Shown here: positions 17,663-25,887 of the stretch, one piece after another | How the letters are laid out: every line of letters starts with the position of its first letter | Numbering within the stretch: the first letter of the stretch is position 1 | Source: Bdellovibrio sp. qaytius | GTDB lineage: Bacteria; Bdellovibrionota; Bdellovibrionia; Bdellovibrionales; Bdellovibrionaceae | Assembly: GCA_004011035.1 (NCBI GenBank) | Contig: CP025734.1 | Coordinates: forward strand, 3,284,711 to 3,348,710 | Direction: 5' to 3' | DNA length: 64,000 nt | Notes under the pieces: generated by a model | What the model saw: only the letters and a program-made list of their open reading frames with translations | The model's database searches: none | What the model was told of the DNA's origin: nothing | Translations under genes and position numbers: made by a program

Positions 17663-18856
17663 ATGTCTGATCAGCTAACGGCAGTGCCAAATCAGTTTGG
17701 CGTTTACATTCATATTCCGTACTGCATTCAGCGCTGTTCGTACTGCGACTTTGCGACCTATGTGCAATCAGAAATTTTAGTTCCTGAAAGATACGTAGCT
17801 TTAGTCAAAGAAGAAATTCCTTTAAGAAAACACTATTTTGGTTTTTCTCGTGATACCGAAAAAAAATTAGATACTGTGTACTTTGGCGGGGGAACTCCCA
17901 GCCTGATTTCTTCTGACCTTATTGTAGGACTGATTTCTGAACTCAACAAGCATGGGTTAACTACTGGACCAGATGCAGAAATTACGATCGAAATTAATCC
18001 AGCCACAATTGACGAGCGCAAATTAGAACATTATTTGTCGGCTGGGGTGAATCGCTTTAGCGTTGGGGCACAAACGTTTCATGATCGCTTATTGAAAATG
18101 GTTAAGCGTGAACACAATGCTAAACAAACTCTTGCGACCTTAGACCTGCTTAAACGCTATAAATTAAACTTCTCGTTCGATTTGCTTTTTGCTTTACCCA
18201 CACAAACGGTCGCAGAACTTAAATCAGATGTGGAAATGGCTGTGGAAATCGGGTCTTCACATATTTCGCCTTACTGTTTAACCGTGCCCGAGGCACATCC
18301 ACTTTCAAAAAATAGGCCACTCGAAGACGAGCAAGTTGAAATGTTTGATATTATTCATCAACACTTGACTGCAAAAAACTTCAATCGCTATGAAATTTCA
18401 AATTATGGTTTACCAGGTAAAGAATCTCGTCATAACCGACTTTATTGGGATGATCATTCTTATTGGGGTTTAGGTTTAAGTGCGCATTCGTATTCAAAAA
18501 CCACTGAATATGGTCATCGTTTCTGGAATCCAAATAATATTGATGTTTACGAAAAACAAATTCGCCAAGGGATAGTTGATCTTCCTGAGAACCAAATAGA
18601 AACGCTGCAAAAATATCAGGCCCTAACAGACTTTTGTCATACCTCACTGCGCGTTGCAGAAGGTATCTCATTTGTGCGCCTAGAGCGCAAATTCGACGCA
18701 AAAGCTTGTGCAAAGGTTCTAGAAATCGCTCAGCCCATGTTAGAACGCGGTCTTTTGAAGCTAGAAAATAATCATTTAGTCTTAACTCATCCCGGTGTGC
18801 TTATTAGCAATCAAATCTTTGAAAAATTCACGTTTTTAGCCTCTGACTTACATTGA
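17663..18856 (+). CDS. hemW: HemW-type radical SAM heme chaperone
   Basis: 397 residues. The radical SAM motif is CIQRCSYCDF with Cys21, Cys25 and Cys28, binding a 4Fe-4S cluster; the Phe after the last Cys position is typical of HemW rather than HemN. Other blocks fit the family: YFGGGTPSLI, NPATIDERKLEHYLSAGVNR and the C-terminal HemN_C region. HemW was long annotated as coproporphyrinogen III oxidase but acts as a heme chaperone; true HemN has extra N-terminal residues not seen here. The ATG has no Shine-Dalgarno site. The gene is followed by grpE 56 nt later. Confidence 0.87.
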   Translation: MSDQLTAVPNQFGVYIHIPYCIQRCSYCDFATYVQSEILVPERYVALVKEEIPLRKHYFGFSRDTEKKLDTVYFGGGTPSLISSDLIVGLISELNKHGLTTGPDAEITIEINPATIDERKLEHYLSAGVNRFSVGAQTFHDRLLKMVKREHNAKQTLATLDLLKRYKLNFSFDLLFALPTQTVAELKSDVEMAVEIGSSHISPYCLTVPEAHPLSKNRPLEDEQVEMFDIIHQHLTAKNFNRYEISNYGLPGKESRHNRLYWDDHSYWGLGLSAHSYSKTTEYGHRFWNPNNIDVYEKQIRQGIVDLPENQIETLQKYQALTDFCHTSLRVAEGISFVRLERKFDAKACAKVLEIAQPMLERGLLKLENNHLVLTHPGVLISNQIFEKFTFLASDLH

Positions 18857-18912
18857 CATTTCTAGGATAAAACTCACACTTTAGAGGTCAATATTTTGAT
18901 ATGTGAGGATCT

Positions 18913-19470
18913 ATGACAGACGATAAAAATGTTAAACAAGATGACGCTACTGCTGAAACAAACGCAACGGTTACGCCAATCGGTGCCGAAGGCACCACAC
19001 AGAATAAAAAATCTGAATTAGAAACGGCTCAAGAAGACGTTCAAAAATGGAAAAATGAATACTTATACTTAAGAGCTGAATTCGATAATTTCAAAAAGCA
19101 CACAATCAAAGAGCGTTCTGATTTGTTAAAATTCGGAGCCGAACGTGTAGCTCGTGATATTTTAGAAGTGATGGATAATTTTGAGCGCGCTTTACAAACT
19201 AAAGTGACACCTGAAACTTTAAATACTTATAAAACTGGCGTCGAAATGACAGCTAAAGATTTAAAAGAAGCTTTAACTAAACATGGCATTCAAGAAGTTC
19301 CGAGCGAGAACCAGCCTTTTAATCCACAATTACACGAAGCGATTAGCTCTGAGCCAACAACTCAGGTAGCTGAAGGTCATATTACAAAAGTATTTAAAAA
19401 ACCTTACAAGCTTCATGATAAAGTGATCCGCATGGGTCAAGTTGTTGTCGCAACTGCACCTAAAGCTTAA
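18913..19470 (+). CDS. grpE: Nucleotide exchange factor GrpE
   Basis: 185 residues. GrpE releases ADP from DnaK so that the chaperone cycle can continue. The N-terminal 40 residues are charged and disordered; a long helix follows (with YLRAEFDNFKKH), and the C-terminal beta domain includes HEAISSEPTTQVAEGHI. A dnaJ-like gene follows 16 nt later, while dnaK is not in this window. A spaced inverted repeat CTCACA (18873-18878) ... TGTGAG (18902-18907) precedes the start. No CIRCE element was found, so HrcA control is not supported. Confidence 0.93.
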   Translation: MTDDKNVKQDDATAETNATVTPIGAEGTTQNKKSELETAQEDVQKWKNEYLYLRAEFDNFKKHTIKERSDLLKFGAERVARDILEVMDNFERALQTKVTPETLNTYKTGVEMTAKDLKEALTKHGIQEVPSENQPFNPQLHEAISSEPTTQVAEGHITKVFKKPYKLHDKVIRMGQVVVATAPKA

Positions 19471-19486
19471 TTATTAAAGAGGCCGA

Positions 19487-20485
19487 ATGAGTAAAAAGGA
19501 TTTTTATCAAACATTAGGTGTTACTAAATCTTCATCACCCGATGAGATTAAAAAAGCTTATCGTAAGCTAGCGATGCAGTATCATCCCGATAAAAATCAA
19601 GGCAACAAAAAGGCCGAAGATAAATTTAAAGAAATTTCTGAAGCCTATGAAATTTTAAGCGACGCTGAAAAGAAAAAAAATTACGATATGTTCGGTCACG
19701 CTGGCGCGGGTGGAAACCCTTTCGGCGGCGGACAACAGGGCAATCCTTTCGGCCGTGGTGGCAACCCCTTTGGTGGCGGAGCTGCGGGTGGTTTCGGCCA
19801 AGCTGATATCAACGATTTATTCGGCGATATTTTTGGCGAAGCTTTCGGTGGCGCACGAGCTAAATCCTCATCGCAACAACGCCCACGTCAAAATAGCAAA
19901 GGTGCAGACCTTCGTTACACTTTAACTATTACTTTTGAAGAAGCCTCGACGGGCTGTGAAAAAGTCATTAGCTTTGTTCGCCAAGTTGGAAACAAAGAAG
20001 AGGCCGCAAAACTTTCTGTAACGGTTCCTGCCGGAGTCAAAGAAGGCCAACGTTTAAAACTGACTGAAGAAGGCGACAAACCTTCATCAGCAACAGCTGG
20101 TGATTTATACGTTATTATTAATTTACAAGAGCACTTGTTATTTAAACGCGAAGAAGCTGATGTGTTATTAGATCTTCCGGTCAAATACACTGAAGCCATT
20201 CTGGGCACTGACGTTGAAATTCCAACGTTATCAGGCAAAGTTCAGATTAAAATTCCTGCGGGAACTTACTCTGGCCAAGTTTTGCGTTTAAAAGGCAAAG
20301 GCTTTCCGCGCATTGGTGGCATCGGTAGCGGTGATATGTTGGTGCGTCTATTAATCGATACGCCTCAAAAAACCAATACTCGTCAAAAAGAACTTCTCGA
20401 AGAATTAAATCGCTACGCTGAAGAAACTCCCCTAGTCAAAACTTATAAAGAAAAATTAGAATCTTTGTTGAGGTCACGAAAATGA
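19487..20485 (+). CDS. DnaJ-family co-chaperone without zinc fingers (type II / CbpA-like)
   Basis: 332 residues. The J domain (about 1-70) has the essential HPD in YHPDKNQG, and a Gly/Phe-rich segment fills about 72-125. The two beta-sandwich client-binding domains follow directly (PRQNSKGADLRYTL onward). The four CxxCxGxG zinc motifs of classical DnaJ are absent, which makes this a type II protein like CbpA, although it sits in the usual grpE-dnaJ position. It stimulates DnaK ATPase and hands over unfolded clients. The last 4 bases (ATGA) overlap the next gene's start, so the LpoA-like lipoprotein is translationally coupled. Confidence 0.88.
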   Translation: MSKKDFYQTLGVTKSSSPDEIKKAYRKLAMQYHPDKNQGNKKAEDKFKEISEAYEILSDAEKKKNYDMFGHAGAGGNPFGGGQQGNPFGRGGNPFGGGAAGGFGQADINDLFGDIFGEAFGGARAKSSSQQRPRQNSKGADLRYTLTITFEEASTGCEKVISFVRQVGNKEEAAKLSVTVPAGVKEGQRLKLTEEGDKPSSATAGDLYVIINLQEHLLFKREEADVLLDLPVKYTEAILGTDVEIPTLSGKVQIKIPAGTYSGQVLRLKGKGFPRIGGIGSGDMLVRLLIDTPQKTNTRQKELLEELNRYAEETPLVKTYKEKLESLLRSRK

Positions 20486-21972
20486 TTAAAAAATTAAGCC
20501 TAACGATCGCTGCCGTTGTGGCGTTACACGGTTGTACAAGCACTCCTTCAGTTGAAACACATCACAGAGCGATTCCTTCAAAAAGAAATGAATACGCAAA
20601 AAATTCGACCTCTTCTAATCACATGGCGCCCTCTACAATTTACACGCACAGCGCTCCTGTCGTTGCGCCAACGCACACAACGACAACAACAACTGAGGCT
20701 TTAATTGTTTCTGCTGCACCGGTGGTTGTTCAGGTTGTTGATCATTTTAACTTTAGTAATGAAAAATCAGATAAACCCCGCTTCGGTGGAAGTTTTGATA
20801 CCGAGTCGCAAAAAATCGGTGTGATTCTTCCGATCACGGGTAAAAATGCCAGTCTTGGTCAACGTGCACTGAATGCGATTCGTTTAGGTCTTGGTCTTGA
20901 AGACAAAAACCCTTCGGCCTTTTCAATTCAGGTTTACGACAGCCAAAGTAATCCTGATGTGGCTTTGCTAGGTGTAGAAAAACTTTTACGCGATGATCAT
21001 GTTGTGGCTATCATGGGCGGCTTAAGCGCTAAAGAAGCACAAAACATTTCAAACCGTGCTGAATTTTATCAAGTTCCATTTTTTTCGTTTTCACAAAAAT
21101 CAGGTTTAACAGATGCAGCTGAATACACTTTTAGAAATTCTGTGACGCCTGAAATGCAAGTGGCCCGTCTTTTACAACACGCCTTTAAAAATTTAAATGC
21201 TAAACGTTTTGCTATTCTATATCCGAATGATGCTTATGGTGTTGAGTTCGCGAATAAATATTGGGATTTAGTTTTAGCTGGTGGTGGTGATGTTGTAGCG
21301 GCTCAAGCTTACGACCCTAAAGACACTGACCTTGATATTTATGTAAAAAAACTTGTAGGCACTTACTACGTTGATGCTCGCTCTGAAGAATTCAAAGATC
21401 GTCAAAAAGAAATCACTGAAAAAAAGAAAAAACAAAAAGAAGCTGAGCCAAATAAAAAGAAAAATACGCGTGAACACGAATCACAAGAAAATATCTTAGC
21501 TCCGCTTGTTGATTTTGATGTTTTATTTGTTCCAGATGGCGGTAAAGCTTTAGGCCAAATCATGGCCTTTATGAAAAATAACGATGTCACGCAAATGACT
21601 TACTTAGGCACTAACCTTTGGAATACATCTGATTTATTTCGTCGTGTGGGCACAAATGCCAGCAACGTATTTTTCGTAGATTCGACTTTCACTCCTGAAG
21701 AGCAAAAAAAATCTGATTTTCATGCGAAGTACTTAGCTAAATATGAAGAAGATCCAACGATCGTTGAAGCTCAAGCTTATGAAGCTGCGAAAATTTTACG
21801 TGACGTCATTGGCAACAGCTCTATAAGCCGCAGTTCACTAGCTAACCAGTTAGGTAGCCTTGGCCGTAAAAATGGCGCCTACAGCGAAATACGCATGAAT
21901 AACAATCATGAGATTGAACGCCCATTACATATCTTTAGCCTTACAGAAGGCACTATTCAGAAAACAGAATAG
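20482..21972 (+). CDS. Lipoprotein with periplasmic-binding fold, LpoA-like penicillin-binding-protein activator
   Basis: 496 residues. The lipoprotein signal ends in LHGC (Cys18). A low-complexity Thr/Pro/Ala linker (about 25-95) could span the periplasm. A type-I periplasmic binding domain follows (KIGVILPITGKNASLGQRA onward), as in ABC amino-acid receptors and in LpoA/LppC, the outer-membrane activator of PBP1a. A very basic Lys/Glu-rich insert (about 300-330) interrupts the fold. No ABC permease genes are nearby, and the lipoprotein anchor plus long linker favour an LpoA-like cell-wall role over solute uptake. It is coupled to the DnaJ gene by a 4-nt overlap and ends before a terminator. 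Confidence 0.75.
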   Translation: MIKKLSLTIAAVVALHGCTSTPSVETHHRAIPSKRNEYAKNSTSSNHMAPSTIYTHSAPVVAPTHTTTTTTEALIVSAAPVVVQVVDHFNFSNEKSDKPRFGGSFDTESQKIGVILPITGKNASLGQRALNAIRLGLGLEDKNPSAFSIQVYDSQSNPDVALLGVEKLLRDDHVVAIMGGLSAKEAQNISNRAEFYQVPFFSFSQKSGLTDAAEYTFRNSVTPEMQVARLLQHAFKNLNAKRFAILYPNDAYGVEFANKYWDLVLAGGGDVVAAQAYDPKDTDLDIYVKKLVGTYYVDARSEEFKDRQKEITEKKKKQKEAEPNKKKNTREHESQENILAPLVDFDVLFVPDGGKALGQIMAFMKNNDVTQMTYLGTNLWNTSDLFRRVGTNASNVFFVDSTFTPEEQKKSDFHAKYLAKYEEDPTIVEAQAYEAAKILRDVIGNSSISRSSLANQLGSLGRKNGAYSEIRMNNNHEIERPLHIFSLTEGTIQKTE

Positions 21973-22007
21973 ACTTTAGTCCAAATAATCCACATTTTGC
22001 CGTTTTT

Positions 22008-22030
22008 GCCCGATTTTTTTATCGGGCTTT
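22008..22030 (+). terminator. Rho-independent terminator after the grpE-dnaJ-lipoprotein unit
   Basis: Stem GCCCGAT/ATCGGGC, perfect over 7 bp with a T6 loop, followed by TTT. It starts 36 nt after the stop codon. Confidence 0.75.
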
Positions 22031-22106
22031 AACCGTACTGCTTACCTATTGCGTCCAATGTGCAAGAACTAGCAAATAGTCTAGTCGTTAAAAGTGCATA
22101 CAGCAT

Positions 22107-22126
22107 TTTAAGCAAGCGTGCTTAAA
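22107..22126 (+). repeat. Perfect inverted repeat ahead of the first DksA-like gene
   Basis: TTTAAGCA and TGCTTAAA separated by AGCG, 8 bp perfect. It lies 10 nt before the ribosome site GGGAGG and 22 nt before the start codon, where an RNA hairpin or an operator could act. There is no T-tract, so it is not a terminator. Confidence 0.6.
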
Positions 22127-22148
22127 GCACGACGTGGGAGGCTTTCAG

Positions 22149-22541
22149 ATGAAAAAGGATTTTTTATCAGACACAACGATTCAAACTTGTAGAACAAAAC
22201 TTTTGAATTTTAAATCTCAAATTTTGAATCAAGTAAAATCAATGGCTGCAAATTTTAACTTAGTTGATAAATCTCGCGGTGATGAAAGTGATTTATCTGC
22301 GGCCCACCAAGAAGAGCATAATTTTTTAATCGCACAAACTCGAATGAAAGCTCAATTATTAGAAATAGAAATGGCGCTTGCCCGCATAGAGAGCGGAAAC
22401 TACGGTATCTGCGAAGAAACTGATGAGTTAATTGAGACTGAGCGTTTACTAGCCATTCCATGGACGCGCCTGAGTATCGAGGGGGCAGAAATCCGCGAGT
22501 CGCAAACTAAAAAAGCAGGTAAAGGCTATCTTGCTTTTTGA
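22149..22541 (+). CDS. DksA/TraR-like protein with degenerate zinc site
   Basis: 130 residues. The layout is that of DksA/TraR proteins: an N-terminal helical coiled coil (about 10-85) and a C-terminal zinc-finger-like end. The consensus CxxC...CxxC is lost: the region reads NYGICEETDELIETERLLAIPW, keeping the fold's spacing but only one Cys. DksA proteins enter the RNA polymerase secondary channel and modulate promoters, often with ppGpp; Cys-poor versions are known in other bacteria and may work under zinc limitation or oxidative stress. ATG 22149 has GGGAGG 8 nt upstream; a GTG at 22134 overlaps that site and was rejected. A second, intact family member follows 177 nt later. Confidence 0.78.
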   Translation: MKKDFLSDTTIQTCRTKLLNFKSQILNQVKSMAANFNLVDKSRGDESDLSAAHQEEHNFLIAQTRMKAQLLEIEMALARIESGNYGICEETDELIETERLLAIPWTRLSIEGAEIRESQTKKAGKGYLAF

Positions 22542-22692
22542 TTCTACAAATTACAGAAATCGTTTAAGATTCTGCGCTCGAGATGGTCTTGCGCAGCAAT
22601 AAAAATCAAACTCTCAGAGCGTTTTTGATAGACAGAAATCTCTCTTAAGTTAATTATCCCTCTCACTTCAAAACTATGTTTCAACATATCAG

Positions 22693-22705
22693 CTGACTAT
22701 GTCAG
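22693..22705 (+). repeat. Short hairpin just before the ribosome site of the second DksA-like gene
   Basis: CTGAC-TAT-GTCAG, ending 1 nt before the GAGGGGG ribosome site. In the mRNA it could restrict ribosome access. It is only a 5-bp stem and could be chance. Confidence 0.3.
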
Positions 22706-22718
22706 TGAGGGGGATTTG

Positions 22719-23114
22719 GTGAAAAATATCGAGAACACAGAAACTTTAACTATGTCGCCAGAACTGACTATCATCAGAGATTCATTACTATTGCAAAAAA
22801 GCGAAATTTTAAATCGTGATAACGAATTTAAATTAGCGCAATTGGATGGAACAAAATTATCTGACGAAGGCGATCAGACTGCGCAAGAGCAACAAAATAA
22901 TATTTCAATTCAACTTCATGAGCGCGAGAGAATGTCTCTAGTTCTCATTGAAAAAACTCTTTCTAAATTTGCACTCGGCAGCTATGGCGAATGCGAATCT
23001 TGCGGAGATGAAATTGCGATCAAGCGTTTACAAGCTAGACCATTGACTCCTTTTTGCATCAACTGCATGGAAGAGCACGAAGAGAAGACTCACCTTTCAG
23101 GACTTATCCAATAA
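22719..23114 (+). CDS. DksA/TraR-family zinc-finger transcription regulator
   Basis: 131 residues. Helical N-terminal part, then an intact C4 zinc finger: CESCGDEIAIKRLQARP and CINC (about residues 90-115). This is the standard DksA/TraR signature, including the RL.ARP block. It should bind the RNA polymerase secondary channel. The start is taken as GTG 22719, 5 nt after GAGGGGG; a TTG one codon earlier is too close to that site. It stands between a zinc-less paralogue and lon, all on the same strand but with gaps of about 175 nt, so each may have its own promoter. Confidence 0.85.
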   Translation: MKNIENTETLTMSPELTIIRDSLLLQKSEILNRDNEFKLAQLDGTKLSDEGDQTAQEQQNNISIQLHERERMSLVLIEKTLSKFALGSYGECESCGDEIAIKRLQARPLTPFCINCMEEHEEKTHLSGLIQ

Positions 23115-23145
23115 ACAGCAGTTTAAATCCAGACTTTTGTATCTA

Positions 23146-23164
23146 AGAAAACAGTATGTTTTCT
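23146..23164 (+). repeat. Inverted repeat upstream of lon
   Basis: AGAAAACA-GTA-TGTTTTCT, 8 bp perfect. It sits between the second DksA-like gene and lon. Role unknown: an operator or weak terminator element. A second imperfect hairpin, CTGAC(ATGGAT)GTCGG at 23181-23195, followed by a T-rich run (TCTTGTTTTT), may be a weak terminator. Confidence 0.4.
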
Positions 23165-23289
23165 CAATGGATGAGTCTTGCTGACATGGATGTCGGTCTT
23201 GTTTTTAACAAAATTTTAAAATCCAGACTTAAAATCATTAAGGCTGAATCATTTTGCTCCGATTAGTTTTTTAAGAAACAGGAGCCTAC

Positions 23290-25710
23290 ATGACTTTTGA
23301 TAATCAACCAGTTGAAGTACCGCAAACACTACCGATGTTACCAGTAAGAGATATCGTTGTATTCCCTTACATGATCATTCCACTTTTTGTTGGACGTGAA
23401 TCATCGATCAGATCAGTAGAAGATGCTTTAGCTAAAAATCGCCTTATCTTCTTAGCATCGCAAAAAGATATCGCTGAAGAAAACCCTACACCAGACACAA
23501 TTTACAAAGTTGGTACTGTCGCAAAAATTATGCGCATGAGAAAACTTTCTGATGGTCGCGTAAAAATCTTAATTCAAGGTGAAGCAAAAGCGCAAATCAC
23601 TTCATTTACTAAAACAACTGGTAGTTATGAAGTAGCTATTGAAAAGATTGAAGACAAAGGCACGACTTCGACTCCTGCTGAAATCGAAGCTTTAATTCGC
23701 ACAGCGAAAGAGTCGATCGAAAAAATCATCGCTCTTGGTAAAGCTTTATCTCCAGATATCTTATTAGTATTAGATGATGTTACTGATCCAGGTCGCATTG
23801 CTGACTTAATCGCATCTAACTTAGGTGTGAAAGTACAAGAAGCGCAAAAAGTTTTAGAAACAGTAGACGCAAAAGAACGCCTCTCCCTAGTGTGCCAAAT
23901 CTTAGCTGCTGAACTAGAAGTTTTACAAGCTCAAGCAAAATTACGTGGTGGTGTTCGTGAAGACCAACACAAAAATCAACGCGAAAACTTTTTACGCGAT
24001 CAAATGAAAGCTATAAAGTCAGAACTTGGCGAAGGCGCTGGTCAGGATTCTAAAACTGAAGAGATGGATGAACTACGTGCCAAACTTATGGCGTGTGGAA
24101 TGCCAGAACCAGTTCAAACTGAAGCGTTAAAACAATTAAATCGTTTAGAGCGTATGCACCCAGATGCTTCTGAAGCAACTATGGTTCGTACATACTTAGA
24201 CTGGATGGTTGATCTTCCATGGAGCAAACAAACAGACGACATCCATGATTTAAAACATGCCATGCAAGTTTTAGATGATGATCATTATGAATTACAAAAA
24301 GCTAAAGACCGCGTTATGGAATTTTTAGCTGTTAGAAAATTAAAAACGACAATGAAGGGTCCTATCCTTTGTTTTTCTGGTCCTCCGGGCGTAGGTAAAA
24401 CTTCTCTTGGTCGATCAATTGCGAAAGCAATGGGTCGTGAATACTTCCGTATCGCACTTGGCGGCGTAAAAGACGAAGCTGAGATTCGTGGTCACAGAAG
24501 AACATATGTTGGAGCTATGCCAGGTAAAATCGTGCAAGCTTTACGTCAATGTAAAACTAAAAATCCAGTTATCGTGTTAGATGAGATCGATAAAATGGCT
24601 TCAGACTTCAGAGGCGATCCAGCTTCTGCAATGTTAGAGGTTTTAGATCCAGAACAAAACACAACTTTCCGTGATAACTATTTAAATGTAGATTTCGATT
24701 TATCGAAAGTTCTATTCATCGCGACAGCTAATGTGGTTGAAAATATTCCACCAGCTTTACGTGACCGTATGGAAATGATCTACATCCCTGGTTACACAGA
24801 GAATGATAAATTATTTATTGCTAAAAAACATTTAGTTGCAAGACAGATGGAAGCCAACGGTATCACATCAGATAATATCAAATTTACTGATGACGGTATT
24901 AAGTTCTTAATCGCAGGATACACACGCGAAGCTGGACTTCGTAATTTAGAGCGAGAAGTTGGTTCGGTTTGCCGTAAAGTGGCAAAACATGTTGTGATGG
25001 GCGAAAAGAATTTCGTAGAAATCACAGCGACTACTGTACCAGAATTACTTGGTCCTCCACGTTTCTTACGTGATGAAAGAATGCTTGAGCCATCAGTTGG
25101 TGTTGTTCAAGGTTTAGCTTGGACGCAAGCCGGTGGTGAAGTTCTTTTAATCGAAGCGCTTAAAATGAAAGGTAAAGGCAGTTTAATGCTTACCGGACAA
25201 TTAGGTGATGTGATGAAAGAATCTGCTCACGCAGCGATGTCTTATGCTCGTGCTCACATGGACGAGTTAGGTATCGATCAAGAAATGTTTGAAAAATTTG
25301 ATATTCACGTGCATTTACCTGCAGGTGCAATTCCGAAAGATGGTCCTTCTGCTGGTATCACGTTAACTACAGCCTTGGTCAGCTTGTTAACTGGAACGCC
25401 AATTAGAAACGACATCGCTATGACTGGCGAAGTGACTTTACAAGGTCGCGTATTACCTGTCGGCGGTATCCGTGAAAAGTGCTTAGCGGCACTTAACTTA
25501 GGAATCACTAACGTGATCATCCCTATGGCTAACGGAAAAGATCTTGAGGACATCCCACAAGTTTTCAAAGAAAAGATGAATTTCATCTTAGCAGAAAATT
25601 TAGACGAAGTTTTTGCAGTAGCTTTTGAGAAATCAGAGCGCTTCTCGAAAACTAAAACAGGTGCGAACAAGTCTCCTAAAAAAGGCAAAACTCCTTCAGC
25701 AGCTGCTTAG
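23290..25710 (+). CDS. lon: ATP-dependent protease Lon
   Basis: 806 residues, full length. The order is an N-terminal substrate-binding LON domain (about 14-210), AAA+ ATPase with Walker A GPPGVGKT (about 364-371) and VIVLDEIDKM, and a C-terminal serine protease with catalytic Ser687 in DGPSAGITL and Lys730 in GGIREKCLAAL. Lon degrades misfolded and regulatory proteins in the cytosol. The C-terminus has a Lys-rich tail (about 790-806) beyond the E. coli end. AGGAG precedes the ATG by 6-7 nt. A strong terminator follows, so it is transcribed alone. Confidence 0.97.
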   Translation: MTFDNQPVEVPQTLPMLPVRDIVVFPYMIIPLFVGRESSIRSVEDALAKNRLIFLASQKDIAEENPTPDTIYKVGTVAKIMRMRKLSDGRVKILIQGEAKAQITSFTKTTGSYEVAIEKIEDKGTTSTPAEIEALIRTAKESIEKIIALGKALSPDILLVLDDVTDPGRIADLIASNLGVKVQEAQKVLETVDAKERLSLVCQILAAELEVLQAQAKLRGGVREDQHKNQRENFLRDQMKAIKSELGEGAGQDSKTEEMDELRAKLMACGMPEPVQTEALKQLNRLERMHPDASEATMVRTYLDWMVDLPWSKQTDDIHDLKHAMQVLDDDHYELQKAKDRVMEFLAVRKLKTTMKGPILCFSGPPGVGKTSLGRSIAKAMGREYFRIALGGVKDEAEIRGHRRTYVGAMPGKIVQALRQCKTKNPVIVLDEIDKMASDFRGDPASAMLEVLDPEQNTTFRDNYLNVDFDLSKVLFIATANVVENIPPALRDRMEMIYIPGYTENDKLFIAKKHLVARQMEANGITSDNIKFTDDGIKFLIAGYTREAGLRNLEREVGSVCRKVAKHVVMGEKNFVEITATTVPELLGPPRFLRDERMLEPSVGVVQGLAWTQAGGEVLLIEALKMKGKGSLMLTGQLGDVMKESAHAAMSYARAHMDELGIDQEMFEKFDIHVHLPAGAIPKDGPSAGITLTTALVSLLTGTPIRNDIAMTGEVTLQGRVLPVGGIREKCLAALNLGITNVIIPMANGKDLEDIPQVFKEKMNFILAENLDEVFAVAFEKSERFSKTKTGANKSPKKGKTPSAAA

Positions 25711-25743
25711 TCTGAACTAATAACTACAGAAAACAAAGTAAAG

Positions 25744-25771
25744 GCCCAGGCGTAAAAACCCTGGGCTTTTT
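25744..25771 (+). terminator. Rho-independent terminator after lon
   Basis: Perfect 7-bp stem GCCCAGG/CCTGGGC with a 9-nt A-rich loop, then TTTTT; 34 nt after the lon stop. Confidence 0.88.
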
Positions 25772-25887
25772 ACATGGTTATCACAGCACTTCTCATTTCG
25801 ATTTCATTTAGTAGTTACTCCGTTTTCAATTACATAAAATAAATTTTAAAATTTTGGATTTTCGTACCCTTCGTTTATAGATGCGAC

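Noticed and set aside
17663..18856. HemN (oxygen-independent coproporphyrinogen oxidase)
   Set aside because: The N-terminal HemN extension is missing and the cluster motif ends CDF, as in the HemW heme chaperone.
18853..18878. TTGACA before grpE as a promoter
   Set aside because: A perfect -35 box, but no acceptable -10 at 16-18 nt spacing; it also overlaps the hemW stop codon.
20482..21972. Amino-acid ABC transporter receptor
   Set aside because: No permease or ATPase genes nearby; lipoprotein anchor, long linker and LppC-like segments favour an LpoA-type activator.
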